64,000 nt of DNA from Bradyrhizobium diazoefficiens (GCF_016616885.1 NZ_CP067102.1:3190501-3254500), one strand, 5' to 3'; positions 32,108 to 40,746 are shown, counted from the stretch's first letter. Notes: generated from the letters alone by a model not told the origin. Made by a program: numbers and translations.

Positions 32108-32518
32108 TTGGAAAAGTTGAAAAACTACCGACCGACCGAAAAAGAGCCTTTCATGAACGACCGGCAGAAGGAGTACTTCCGTTTGAAGCTCCTCGCCTGG
32201 AAGGATGAGATCCTCAAAGAGTCCAAGCTCACCCTGCAGGCGCTGCAGGAGGAGAACGTGAACCACCCCGATCTCGCCGATCGGGCATCGTCCGAAACCG
32301 ACCGCGCCATCGAACTCCGCGCCCGCGACCGCCAGCGCAAGTTGATCGCCAAGATCGACGCCGCGCTCCAGCGTATCGAGGACAACACCTACGGCTATTG
32401 CGAGGATACCGGCGAGCCAATCTCGTTGAAGCGGCTCGAGGCCCGGCCCATCGCGACGCTCTCGGTGGAAGCTCAGGAGCGCCACGAGAAACGCGAGAAG
32501 GTCTATCGCGACGAATAG
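32108..32518 (+). CDS. dksA: DksA/TraR family RNA polymerase-binding protein
   Basis: The 136-residue protein has the coiled coil with acidic tip (DRASSETDRAIELRARDRQR) and the C-terminal globular domain of DksA. The zinc finger is degenerate. Only the first of four cysteines remains (YGYCEDTGE), and the later positions are Thr, Ser and Ala (CxxT...SxxA), as in zinc-independent DksA2-type proteins. It should act with ppGpp on initiation without needing zinc. The start is uncertain: a TTG at 32108 gives the usual N-terminus (EKLKNYRPTEKEPFM), and the first ATG is at 32153. A strong terminator follows. Confidence 0.9.
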   Translation: MEKLKNYRPTEKEPFMNDRQKEYFRLKLLAWKDEILKESKLTLQALQEENVNHPDLADRASSETDRAIELRARDRQRKLIAKIDAALQRIEDNTYGYCEDTGEPISLKRLEARPIATLSVEAQERHEKREKVYRDE

Positions 32519-32523
32519 AGTCC

Positions 32524-32552
32524 GAGCCGCAGAGATGCGGCTCTTTGTTTTT
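32524..32552 (+). terminator. Rho-independent terminator of dksA
   Basis: GAGCCGCA at 32524-32531 pairs with TGCGGCTC at 32536-32543 across a GAGA loop, followed by TTTGTTTTT. It starts six bases after the stop codon. Confidence 0.9.
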
Positions 32553-32786
32553 GGGCTCACGGCGCCGCTTGAGCGCCGCCGTTTTCGCGCGTAGATTCCC
32601 GCCGCCATGATGGTTTGCACTCTCAATATCGCTTCGGTTTTCTTCCTGGGCTGATCCCGCTTCCAGCCGGAAGCGCTGATCGACCGCGCAGGCTGCGCCT
32701 GCCGGAACTCCAGTGAACCGAAATGAGCCGGCCGGGTTCCGCATGACGCGGGCCGATGATGGCTGGCGACAGCTTGAGAGACAATC

Positions 32787-33596
32787 ATGGCCGATCGAGA
32801 TGACACGCGTGCGCTTGAGCCTGCGCAAATCCAGCAATTCATCGAACAGGGCTTTGTCCGGATCGACAACGCCTTTCCCCGCGAACTCGCCGAGCAGGGC
32901 CGAGCCATCCTGTGGCGCGATCTGCCGTGCAGCGAGCACGATCCATCGACCTGGACGCGCCCCGTGATCCGGCTGTCCGGCTATGGCGGTCCGCCATTTC
33001 GAGAGATCGCCAACATGCCGGTGCTGCATCGCGCGTTCGACCAGCTGGTCGGCGCCGGCCGTTGGCGGGCGCGCAAGGACATCGGCGGCACCTTTCCGGT
33101 GCGCTTCCCGCATCCGGACGATCCCGGCGATGCCGGCTGGCATATCGACCTCAGCTTCCCCGGTAAGGACTGCGACCCCAACGAGCAGCACGACTATTCG
33201 GCGTGGCGAGCCAACATCGTCTCGCGCGGCCGCGCGCTGCTGATGTTGTTCCTGTTCTCCGATGTTGGCGAGCACGACGCGCCGACGCGGATCAGGAGCG
33301 GCTCGCACATGCCAATGGCGCGCTATCTCGCGCCGGCGGGCGAGGCGGGTCGTGCGCGAATGGTGCTGGATGACATGGGAGCCGATTGCGAGATCGCCCT
33401 TGCGACGGGTAAGGCGGGCACGGTCTATCTGTGCCATCCTTTCCTGGTGCACGCTGCGCAAAAGCACCGCGGACGGACACCACGCTTCATGGCACAGCCC
33501 GACCTTCCTCCGGCCGAGCCCTATCGGCTGGATCGCGCAGACGGTGACTACTCGCCGGTCGAAATTGCAATCCGGATGGCGCTTGGCTACGCCTGA
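32787..33596 (+). CDS. Phytanoyl-CoA dioxygenase (PhyH) family protein
   Basis: The 269-residue protein looks like a non-haem iron, 2-oxoglutarate-dependent oxygenase. It has an HxD metal pair in GWHIDLSFPG and the distal histidine plus the 2-oxoglutarate-binding arginine in CHPFLVHAAQKHRGRTPRF. The N-terminal FIEQGFVRIDNAFP is typical of PhyH entries. Members hydroxylate or halogenate diverse small molecules. The substrate is unknown, and no biosynthetic partner genes are adjacent. It has about 235 bases to itself after the dksA terminator, with no clear promoter. Confidence 0.83.
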   Translation: MADRDDTRALEPAQIQQFIEQGFVRIDNAFPRELAEQGRAILWRDLPCSEHDPSTWTRPVIRLSGYGGPPFREIANMPVLHRAFDQLVGAGRWRARKDIGGTFPVRFPHPDDPGDAGWHIDLSFPGKDCDPNEQHDYSAWRANIVSRGRALLMLFLFSDVGEHDAPTRIRSGSHMPMARYLAPAGEAGRARMVLDDMGADCEIALATGKAGTVYLCHPFLVHAAQKHRGRTPRFMAQPDLPPAEPYRLDRADGDYSPVEIAIRMALGYA

Positions 33597-33720
33597 GGCG
33601 AGCAGCTTCGGTTTGGTCATGTCGTGGTGCCGTCGCGATCGCGAAAAATGACTCGGGATCAATGAGGTAGAGTCGATTCCTGCAAGCTCACGTGAGTTCA
33701 CATGAGAAACAGCCTTCACT

Positions 33721-34206
33721 TCAGGTGCGGGAGGATTTGCGAGTCGCATCAACGAGATCGGCTCGGATGCTGAGGGACTGATCAAGCAGCATCAAGTTTC
33801 GCTGCAATCGGGCTTCAAGTGACGCTGCAAGGCGCGCCTCTCCATAACGCCTGGACCAGCTCAATATTTCCTTAAACGCCGGCAGCAGGCCGTAAGCCGC
33901 ATCCGTCAGCTCGTACTCGACCCGCAACGGCTTCTCCGCGAAGGCGGTGCGCGACACCAGCCCGTCCTGCTCGAGCTCGCGCAGCTGCGTGGTCAGCATG
34001 TGCTGGGTGATGCCGCCGATCGACCGCCGCAACGCGCCGAAACGAACCGCGCCGTTCATCAGCGCGAACAGGATCTCCAATTTCCATTTGCCGCCGAGCG
34101 CGTGGATGGCGCGCTTGAAATCGGCGAGCAGGGCGGGGTCCGGGCTGCAATCGCAGTCGCCGTCGCAAACGCTGGTCAGGTTTTCCATACCGGTCTCGAA
34201 ATCCAT
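33721..34206 (-). CDS. HxlR family transcriptional regulator 2
   Basis: The 161-residue protein has the HxlR winged helix (AIHALGGKWKLEILFALMNG, FGALRRSIGGITQHMLTTQL, PLRVEYELTDAAYG). The N-terminal extension is rich in cysteine (SVCDGDCDCSPD), which could form a redox or metal sensor. A C-terminal helical tail of about 45 residues is longer than in regulator 1. The start MDFETGMENL at 34206 was chosen; MENL at 34191 is possible. It is divergent from a frameshifted oxidoreductase gene. Confidence 0.87.
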   Translation of the reverse strand: MDFETGMENLTSVCDGDCDCSPDPALLADFKRAIHALGGKWKLEILFALMNGAVRFGALRRSIGGITQHMLTTQLRELEQDGLVSRTAFAEKPLRVEYELTDAAYGLLPAFKEILSWSRRYGEARLAASLEARLQRNLMLLDQSLSIRADLVDATRKSSRT

Positions 34207-34298
34207 TCTACTTGTTCCCTTGGGAGATAGTGACCAGATGCGGCCTGGAGCAGGATGGCGGAACCAATTTGCGCACCCGGCATGAGGGGAATTTGGCA

Positions 34299-35308
34299 AT
34301 GAGCACTGTTCTGGTCACCGGCGGATCCGGCTTTGTCGGCATCCATGTCGTCCTGCAGCTTCTGGCCGCCGGTCATGCGGTGCGAACGACGGTGCGGCGG
34401 CCGGAGCGGCAAGCCGATGTGCTGGACATGCTGCGCGAGGGTGGGGCGGGTTCGCCGGAGAATCTGTCCTTCTTCACCGCGGACCTCACGGCAGACGAGG
34501 GCTGGCAGGCGGCGGTGACGGGCTGCGACTACGTGCTCCACGTCGCCTCGCCGCTGTCGACCAGTGTGCCCAAGGACGAGAACGAGATGATTGTGCCTGC
34601 CCGCGACGGTACGCTGCGGGTGTTGCGTGCGGCCCGGGACGCCGGCGTCCGGCGGGTCGTCATCACCTCGTCGCTGGGCGCGATCGGCTACGGCCATCCG
34701 CCGCGGGACCGGCCGTTCGACGAGACCGAGTGGACCAATCTCGCGGGCAGCGACGTGCAGCCGTATATCAAGTCCAAGACGCTGGCCGAGCGTGCGGCCT
34801 GGGATTTCGTCGCGCGCGAGGGCGGCGGGCTCGAATTGTCGGTGATCAACCCCGCCGGCATTTTTGGCCCGGTGCTGGGGCCGGATTTCTCCGGCTCGAT
34901 CGAGATCGTCAAATCGCTGCTCGACGGCGCCATGCCGGCGGCGTGGTCGACGTGCGCGACGTCGCCGATCTGCATTTGCGGGCGATGACCGCGTCGGAAG
35001 CCAAAGGCGAGCGCTTCATCGCCGTGTCCGGCGAGACGCTGTCGATCCTCGACATCGGCAGGGTGCTGCGGCGGGAACTGGGACCAAAAGCGCGCCGGGT
35101 TCCGCGGCTCCAGGCCCCGGATTGGCTGGTGCGGCTTGCCGCGCGCCGGATTCCCCGCCTGCAGGCGGTCGTGCCGATGCTCGGCCGCGTCAGGCATTCC
35201 ACCAGCGCCAAGGCGAGGTCGCAACTCGGCTGGCAGCCCCGTTCCAACGATGAGGCGATCCTCGCCACGGCCGAGAGCCTGATCCGGCTCGGCCTGGTCA
35301 AGGCCTAA
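34299..35308 (+). pseudogene. NAD-dependent epimerase/extended SDR, frameshifted
   Basis: The first part (34299 to about 34940) encodes an extended short-chain dehydrogenase. It has VLVTGGSGFVGIHVVLQLL for NAD(P), VVITSSLGAIGYG for the active-site serine and QPYIKSKTLAE for the YxxxK pair. After LLDGAMPA the frame runs into unrelated residues and stops at 34988. The true continuation (VVDVRDVADLHLRAMTA) resumes in another frame and runs to 35308. The net effect is a loss of 3n+1 bases near 34935-34945, and a few expected residues between the two parts are missing. This suggests a small deletion rather than a single-base error. Related proteins are flavonoid-reductase-like or aldehyde-reductase-like. 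Confidence 0.82.
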
Positions 35309-35386
35309 GAACCAACCGCGCTTGTCAGGCCCGAGCAGGGATGCTCCACTGCCGCCCTCGATTGTGATGCGTGGGAGGCGGCGCCG

Positions 35387-36166
35387 ATGGACAAAATTCT
35401 CGAAGCCGCAAAGGCGATCGCGCTGGCGCGCCGCAACCATGCACCGCTTGCGGCACTCGAGGTTCCGCCTGATGACGAAGCCGAGGGCTATCAGGTCCAG
35501 CGCGCGCTGCATGACCTTCTATTGAAGAATGTCGGGCCGCTGGTCGGCTACAAGATCGGCTGCACCAGCCAGGTGATGCAGGAGTACATCGGCATCCCGC
35601 ACCCCTGCGGCGGCGGCGTGTTCCAGAAGGGCGTGCATGACAGCGGCGTCAAGCTCGCCGCCTCCGACTATGTCCGGGTCGGCGTCGAGTGCGAGATCGC
35701 CGTGCGCCTGCAGCGCAACCTCGCCGCCGGCGAGGCGCCGTTCACCGCCGAATGGGTCGGCGAAGCGATCGAGGCCTATCATCCCGCGATCGAGATTGTC
35801 GACGACCGCTACGTGAAATGGCAGACGATGGGCGCGCCGACGTTGATCGCGGATGATTTCTTTGCAGCCGGTTGCGTGCTCGGCGCCTCCGTTCCGCGCT
35901 CGGCGGTGCCGGACCTGAAGGCGGTCAAGGGCCGCGCCCTCGTCAACGGCGAGGAGGTCAGCCACGGCACCGGCGCCGACGTGCTCGGCCATCCCCACAA
36001 CGCTCTCGCCTGGCTCGCCAACCACCTCGCCGCCGACGGCAAGGGTTTGCATGCGGGGCAGCTCGTGCTGACCGGAAGCCTGGTCAAGACACTGTGGCTG
36101 AAAGCCGGCGACAAGGTGCGGATGGAGCTCGACGGGCTGGGCGTGGTGGAGGCGGAGTTTACGTGA
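35387..36166 (+). CDS. 2-keto-4-pentenoate hydratase-like (FAH superfamily)
   Basis: The 259-residue protein resembles MhpD-type hydratases and 4-oxalocrotonate decarboxylases: VGYKIGCTSQVMQEYIGI, VGVECEIAVRL (glutamates for the metal) and AIEIVDDRY. The reaction would be hydration of a 2-hydroxydienoate in aromatic ring cleavage, but no other meta-pathway gene is nearby, so the substrate is open. The ATG at 35387 gives the common N-terminus. It follows the frameshifted oxidoreductase gene by 78 bases. Confidence 0.85.
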   Translation: MDKILEAAKAIALARRNHAPLAALEVPPDDEAEGYQVQRALHDLLLKNVGPLVGYKIGCTSQVMQEYIGIPHPCGGGVFQKGVHDSGVKLAASDYVRVGVECEIAVRLQRNLAAGEAPFTAEWVGEAIEAYHPAIEIVDDRYVKWQTMGAPTLIADDFFAAGCVLGASVPRSAVPDLKAVKGRALVNGEEVSHGTGADVLGHPHNALAWLANHLAADGKGLHAGQLVLTGSLVKTLWLKAGDKVRMELDGLGVVEAEFT

Positions 36167-36239
36167 GGGCGCCGCGGCACCCTCCGCCGTCATCGACGTA
36201 GGTTGCGGCGCGACTTCGTTCTTTCAATCTACATCGCAT

Positions 36240-36360
36240 TCGCAGACATACCTTCGCATCCTCGCGGCATCTCCGCCCGAGTTTTGCAATCGTCTCACCC
36301 TCCTGAAGATCAAGAAGGCGCAGGGAAGGCCGGGCGCCGGCTGGCACACGCCCTCTTGTG
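36240..36360. repeat. Partial copy of the dispersed repeat at 5660
   Basis: The stretch from CCTTCGCATCCTCGCGGC through GGCGCAGGGAAGGCCGGGCG and CCGGCTGGCAC follows the same order as 5663-5762, with small gaps and substitutions. It ends abruptly before the toxin remnant, so this copy is truncated. Confidence 0.6.
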
Positions 36361-36456
36361 GAATAGAACATAACGGGAACATAATGGAACGGTCGGATCG
36401 TGTCAACAAGAATTTCATTAATCCGAAAATTCTGAAATTGAAAATTGGTAACGAAT

Positions 36457-36697
36457 ATGGTACCAAAGGTCAAGATCGCGGAATACAGCACCGATGATCG
36501 CAGCCCCTTTCGCGAGTGGCATGATGGGCTTGACGCGCAGGCAGCCGCGGCTGTCTCCGTTGCAATTGGACGGCTCGCCGATGGAAATACCTCGAACGTG
36601 AAGTCGATCGGGCACCAAGCAGAGGCAGCAGAGCGACATCAGTGTCGCGCTTCGCCGGTGGCGCGACTACAAGGCACGAAAGCGGAAGAAGGGATGA
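36457..36697 (+). pseudogene. HigB/RelE-type toxin remnant with internal deletion
   Basis: The first 50 codons encode a recognisable N-terminus of a RelE/HigB (phage Gp49-like) toxin (RSPFREWHDGLDAQAAAAVS, then RLADGNTSNVKS). The expected C-terminal end appears in another frame from about 36610 (GTKQRQQSDISVALRRWRDY, then KARKRKKG) and stops at 36695-36697. Roughly 40 central residues carrying the ribosome-bound mRNA cleavage site are missing, so the toxin is dead. The antitoxin gene starts four bases later. Confidence 0.8.
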
Positions 36698-36701
36698 GCC
36701 G

Positions 36702-37028
36702 ATGCCGTTGACCCATAGTTTTCAACAAACCATTCGCGCCCGGGCGGAGCGCGATCCCGCCTTTCGCGAGGCACTGTTTCAGGAGGCGATGCAGTCCCTG
36801 TTGCAAGACGACGCCGACTATTGCCGCACCGCGCTCCGGACCTACATCAACGCGACCATCGGTTTCGAGCGGCTGAGCGAGGTGCTCGATCGCCCGCAGA
36901 AGAGCTTGATGCGGATGTTCGGGCCGGGCGGAAATCCAACGATGGCCAACCTGATGGCGGTGATCCACGCGCTTCAGAAGGAGACCGGCGTGCATCTGGA
37001 GATACGGGCTGTCGCGGATGCGGCGTGA
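36702..37028 (+). CDS. HigA-like antitoxin
   Basis: The 108-residue protein has a helix-turn-helix near the C-terminus (FERLSEVLDRPQKSLMRMFG, then GGNPTMANLMAVIHALQKET) of the type paired with HigB/RelE toxins. The frame is intact, although the toxin before it is broken. MPLTHSFQQTI at 36702 is the natural start, immediately after the toxin stop, matching the toxin-first order of HigBA systems. It may still bind its own or other operators. Confidence 0.82.
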   Translation: MPLTHSFQQTIRARAERDPAFREALFQEAMQSLLQDDADYCRTALRTYINATIGFERLSEVLDRPQKSLMRMFGPGGNPTMANLMAVIHALQKETGVHLEIRAVADAA

Positions 37029-37048
37029 GGAGTGGACGCTCTCTCCAA

Positions 37049-37136
37049 CGTCATTGCGAGGAGCTCTTGCGACGAAGCAATCCAGAGTCTCTCGGCGGAT
37101 GCATTTCTGGATTGCTTCGCAACGCTCGCAATGACG
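37049..37136. repeat. Palindromic intergenic repeat (CGTCATTGCGAG type), copy A
   Basis: The outer arms CGTCATTGCGAG and CTCGCAATGACG, with inner GAAGCAATCCAGA and TCTGGATTGCTTC, form a long imperfect hairpin. The same family recurs at 51224-51303. Confidence 0.82.
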
Positions 37137-37169
37137 GAGCGTAAGGTCACACCATCGCCCAAAATACAT

Positions 37170-37202
37170 GCGGCCCTCGCCAGGGGAGCTAGCGAGGGCC
37201 GC
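37170..37202 (-). terminator. Probable terminator of the flgF-flgG-flgA-flgH operon
   Basis: GCGGCCCTCGC at 37170-37180 and GCGAGGGCCGC at 37192-37202 form an 11-base perfect stem with an 11-base loop, 60 bases beyond the flgH stop. On the minus strand it is followed by ATGTATTTTGGG, a weak T-rich tail. Confidence 0.55.
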
Positions 37203-37261
37203 GTCGTACATCGTCGTTCGCGCCTAGGTTCGCGAACACGATGTGGGAGCTCGGGAGAGAC

Positions 37262-38026
37262 TTAGAAGGGCAGCAGCACGTCCATGACTTGCTGGCCGTA
37301 GCGCGGCTGCTGCACGTCCATGATCTGGCCGCGGCCGCCATAGGCGATGCGGGCCTGCGCGATCTTGGTGGAATCGATGGTGTTGTCGCTCTGGATGTCC
37401 TCGGGGCGAACGATGCCGGCGACGATCAGTTCGCGGATCTCGTAGTTGACGCGGATCTCCTGCTTGCCTTCGACCACGAGATTGCCGTTCGGCAGCACCT
37501 GCGTCACGACCGCGGCGACGTTGGTCTGCAAGGCTTCCTTGCGGTCGACGCTGCCCTTGCCTTCGCTGGAGGCGGTGGAGTCGGCGGTCAGAATGCGGCC
37601 GGGCAGAATCTTGTTCGCCTGCGTGATGGTCTTCGCCCCGATGAAGTCGGTAATGCCTGAATCTTCCTTGTTGGTGCGACTGCGCTGGGTGTCGTTCTCG
37701 ATATTGGCCTTGTCGGTGATGTTGACGGCCACCGTCAGGAGGTCGCCGACCTGGTGGGCGCGCTGATCCTTGAAGAAGGCGCGGCTGCCGTTGCGCCACA
37801 GCGAGTTCGGATTGTAGGAGGCGACTTCCGGCTTCGGCATCGGCATCTGCACCGGCTTGTAGCCGGGCTGCGTCGTCGGATTGTCGATCGCCGACAATTT
37901 CGGTTGCTCGCCGATCTGCGACAGGCGGTCGATCGAGGAGCAGCCGCTTGCGAGCGCGCAAGTGGCGAGCAGCAGGGCAGAGATCGCAATGCGACGAAGA
38001 CGGGAAGCCGAACTGAACGAGGACAT
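37262..38026 (-). CDS. flgH: Flagellar L-ring lipoprotein FlgH
   Basis: The 254-residue precursor has a lipoprotein signal ending LASGC, with the lipidated cysteine at residue 29. The FlgH body includes SLWRNGSRAFFKDQRAHQVG, DLLTVAVNITDKA and the C-terminal GRGQIMDVQQPRYGQQVMDV. It forms the outer-membrane L ring. It is the last gene of the minus-strand operon, nine bases after flgA. Confidence 0.95.
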   Translation of the reverse strand: MSSFSSASRLRRIAISALLLATCALASGCSSIDRLSQIGEQPKLSAIDNPTTQPGYKPVQMPMPKPEVASYNPNSLWRNGSRAFFKDQRAHQVGDLLTVAVNITDKANIENDTQRSRTNKEDSGITDFIGAKTITQANKILPGRILTADSTASSEGKGSVDRKEALQTNVAAVVTQVLPNGNLVVEGKQEIRVNYEIRELIVAGIVRPEDIQSDNTIDSTKIAQARIAYGGRGQIMDVQQPRYGQQVMDVLLPF

Positions 38027-38035
38027 GACTTACTC

Positions 38036-39169
38036 TTACTTTGCCTGAGCTTGCGAGACGCGAGCTTGCGGGATCTGGGCTTGTGCGATCTGGGCCGGCG
38101 ACGCGGGGGCCTGGACCAGGTTCCGGACGAGGGCATCGGTGTCGACGGGGGCGGGCGCTTCGTCACGCCTGAGCGAGGAGGTCTGCTCGACGGCAGCCGG
38201 CATCGGCGCGGACTGGCTGGCGCCCTGCACGGTCACCTGGCCGCGGGCGGTGACGACGCCGCTCAGCGTACGCTTGGTCTGCAAATTGAGGACGCTGACG
38301 GTGTCGCCCTCGGCGCCGCTCTCGATCGCCTTGCCGCGGGTGGTGAGATAGATCCCCGGGACCTGGTAGATGACGGTGACGCTCTGGTCGCGCGTTACGA
38401 ATTCGGGCTTGGCGATGTCGGCGGCGCGGATCGGCGTGCCGGCGCGCATCGGCCGGCGCAGCTGCATGCCGACGGCGCGGTCGCGCAGCGCAGGCTCACC
38501 GGTCACGTCGGCCTTCGGCCGTCGCTCCTGCGCGACGTCCGAAGATTTCAGCGTCTCGGTGCGTTCGACGTCGCGGGTCAGGACGGCGACCTCCACGGTC
38601 TCGATCGCAGTGCCGGTCAACCGCAGCTTGGTCGGCGCGGCGTTGCTGTCGTTGCTGATCTCGAAGGCGAGGTCGAAGCGGCCGCTGCGGGCGTCGTAGC
38701 GCGTCGCGACCGGCTGCAGCGCGCCGGAGTTGGAGGCATCGAGCCGCATGTCGGAAACGCCGCGGTCGAAGGTCACGGCGATGTTGGCGGCGCCGCCAAG
38801 GCCGAAGCGGCGCTCGAGCGCGGCGGCGACCGCGTTTTCGAGATCCTTGTTGGCAAGGGTGCGGGCCAGCCGCGTGACCTGGACTTCCCTAATATCGCCG
38901 GTCATCACGCCGATCACCTGCTTGGCCCGGAGCACGCTCAGGACCTGGGCGACCGGCAGCGCGCCGGTGGTGCCGAGGTCGGGCGAGCGATAGACCGGGA
39001 TCAGCGCGGCCGAGCCGGCATTGTCGATGAGGTCGCCGACCCGAACCACATCCGAACTGACGGTGACGCTGGCGCGCAGCGTCAGCGCCGCGATGCCGTC
39101 GTCGGCGGCCTGCGCCGGCAGCGCCAGCACGAGCAGGGCGGAGAGGGTGATGAGCGTGGTGCGGATCAT
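38036..39169 (-). CDS. flgA: P-ring assembly chaperone FlgA
   Basis: The protein is about 377 residues with a signal peptide (TTLITLSALLVLALPAQAAD) and a C-terminal SAF-type domain (MRAGTPIRAADIAKPEFVTR...VTVIYQVPGIYLTTRGKAIE). FlgA is a periplasmic chaperone for FlgI. It is longer than the enterobacterial protein (about 220 residues) because of an additional N-terminal domain, as in other alphaproteobacteria. The flgG stop runs into GAGGTGATG. Starts at 39178 (GTG), 39175 and 39169 are all possible, and 39169 has the best-spaced ribosome site. Confidence 0.93.
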   Translation of the reverse strand: MIRTTLITLSALLVLALPAQAADDGIAALTLRASVTVSSDVVRVGDLIDNAGSAALIPVYRSPDLGTTGALPVAQVLSVLRAKQVIGVMTGDIREVQVTRLARTLANKDLENAVAAALERRFGLGGAANIAVTFDRGVSDMRLDASNSGALQPVATRYDARSGRFDLAFEISNDSNAAPTKLRLTGTAIETVEVAVLTRDVERTETLKSSDVAQERRPKADVTGEPALRDRAVGMQLRRPMRAGTPIRAADIAKPEFVTRDQSVTVIYQVPGIYLTTRGKAIESGAEGDTVSVLNLQTKRTLSGVVTARGQVTVQGASQSAPMPAAVEQTSSLRRDEAPAPVDTDALVRNLVQAPASPAQIAQAQIPQARVSQAQAK

Positions 39170-39179
39170 GATCATCACC

Positions 39180-39968
39180 TCAGCGGAACAGCGCCGTGGT
39201 CGATTGCATCATCTGGTCTGCGGCGCTGATCACCTTGGCGTTCATCTCGTAGGCGCGCTGCGCGGCGATCAGGTCGCTCATCTCCGAGACGACGTCGACA
39301 TTGGCCTGTTCGAGGCTGCCTTGGGTGATCTTGCCGTAGCCTTCGGAGTTCGCGGTGCCGTCCTGCGGCGCGCCGGACGACGTCGTCTCGGTGAACTGGT
39401 TGCTGCCGACCGGCTGCAGGCCCGCCTTGTTGATGAAACGGGTCACGCCGATCTGGCCGAGAATGGTGTTGCTCGACGAGCCCGGCAGCGTCACCGACAC
39501 CTGGCCCTGCTCGTTGACGGTGATGCCCGAGGCGTTGTTCGGGATCGTGATGGTCGGCTGCACCGGGTTGCCCTGCGCCGTGACGACGCGGCCCTGGTTG
39601 TCCATCTGGAACGTGCCGTCGCGGGTGTACTGGTAGGTGCCGTCAGGCATCAGGATCTTGAAGAAGCCTTCGCCGGACATCGCGAGATCGAGGTCGTTGC
39701 CGGTCTGCGACAGCGTGCCCTGCGTCATGCTGCGGGGGGTGCCGACGGTCTTGACACCGCCGCCGATGTCGACGCCGACCGGCAGGATGGTGCCTTGGTC
39801 CGAGGCCTGCGCGCCGACGCGGCGGACGTGTTCGTAGATCAGGTCCTGGAACGCCGCGGTCTGCTTCTTGAAGCCGGTGGTGCGCAGGTTGGCGATGTTG
39901 TTGGAGATCACCTGAACGTTGAGTTCCTGTGCCGCCATTCCGGTCGCAGCGGTGTGGAGCGCTTGCAT
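39180..39968 (-). CDS. flgG: Distal rod protein FlgG
   Basis: The 262-residue protein has MQALHTAATGMAAQELNVQV, then ISNNIANLRTTGFKKQTAAF at the N-terminus and EMSDLIAAQRAYEMNAKVIS at the end. It has the classic length and motifs of FlgG, which forms the distal rod. It is 16 bases after flgF on the same strand. Confidence 0.97.
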   Translation of the reverse strand: MQALHTAATGMAAQELNVQVISNNIANLRTTGFKKQTAAFQDLIYEHVRRVGAQASDQGTILPVGVDIGGGVKTVGTPRSMTQGTLSQTGNDLDLAMSGEGFFKILMPDGTYQYTRDGTFQMDNQGRVVTAQGNPVQPTITIPNNASGITVNEQGQVSVTLPGSSSNTILGQIGVTRFINKAGLQPVGSNQFTETTSSGAPQDGTANSEGYGKITQGSLEQANVDVVSEMSDLIAAQRAYEMNAKVISAADQMMQSTTALFR

Positions 39969-39984
39969 GTCAGTGGTCCCCTCG

Positions 39985-40746
39985 TCAGGCCGGAACGTCG
40001 GCGAGCTTTTCGATCGCCGATTTGTGGAGGTCGCTCTGCTGCTGGAGCAGGTTGGCGATCGCGGTGTAGCTGCGCATGACCTCGACCATGCGGCTCATCT
40101 CGCCGACCGAATTCACGTTCGACTTCTCGATGTAGCCCTGCTGCAGGGTGGACTTGGAGTCGGTCTGCTGGTTGGCGGAGCCGGCGCTATAGAGATTGGC
40201 GCCGAGCTTGGTCAGCTTGGCCGGATCGTCGAACGACACCATGCGGATCTTGCCGCGGATCGAGTCGGTCTTGGCCGTGCCTTCGAGCACCGTGACGGTG
40301 CCGTCGGCGGCGACGTTGATGTCATGGTCGGTCGGCTGGAACACGATCGGGCCGCCGGTGCCGAGCACGAGATTGCCATCGGAGGTCATGAGCTGGCCGG
40401 TGCTGCTCAGCGCGAACTTGCCGTCGCGGGTGTAACGCTCGGCGCCATTGGCCTGCACCGCGAAAAACGCGTTGCCGCTGATCGCCATGTCGAGCGGGTT
40501 GTTGGTCGCCTCCATCGGCCCCTGGCCGACGTCACGGTAGGTGCCGCGGTCCTGCACATAGGAGACCCGGCGGTCGGAGCCGACGAAATTGTCCTCATGT
40601 GCGTTCGAGTTGAGGTACTCCTCGAACAGCGAATGGTCGGCCTTGAAGCCGTTGGTGTTGGCATTGGCGACGTTGTTGGCGATGACATCCATCTGCCGTT
40701 CCAACGTCATCTGCCGTGACAAGCCGATCAGAAGCGCATTCTGCAT
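39985..40746 (-). CDS. flgF: Rod protein FlgF
   Basis: The 253-residue protein starts MQNALLIGLSRQMTLERQMD, then VIANNVANANTNGFKADHSL. It ends with a rod-type helix (EMSRMVEVMRSYTAIANLLQ). FlgF is a proximal rod protein. It is the first gene of flgF-flgG-flgA-flgH, with a leader of about 100 bases from the sigma-54 promoter. Confidence 0.96.
   Translation of the reverse strand: MQNALLIGLSRQMTLERQMDVIANNVANANTNGFKADHSLFEEYLNSNAHEDNFVGSDRRVSYVQDRGTYRDVGQGPMEATNNPLDMAISGNAFFAVQANGAERYTRDGKFALSSTGQLMTSDGNLVLGTGGPIVFQPTDHDINVAADGTVTVLEGTAKTDSIRGKIRMVSFDDPAKLTKLGANLYSAGSANQQTDSKSTLQQGYIEKSNVNSVGEMSRMVEVMRSYTAIANLLQQQSDLHKSAIEKLADVPA

Noticed and set aside
31942..32208. An 88-codon frame between the oxidoreductase and dksA
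   Set aside because: It overlaps the start of dksA, has no ribosome site and looks random.
30840..37202. The accessory stretch as a prophage or integrative element
   Set aside because: No integrase, transposase, tRNA target or flanking direct repeats were found.
37754..39229. A 491-codon plus-strand frame across flgH and flgA
   Set aside because: It is antisense to two genes with strong family motifs and has an Arg/Gly/Asp-rich composition with no recognisable fold.
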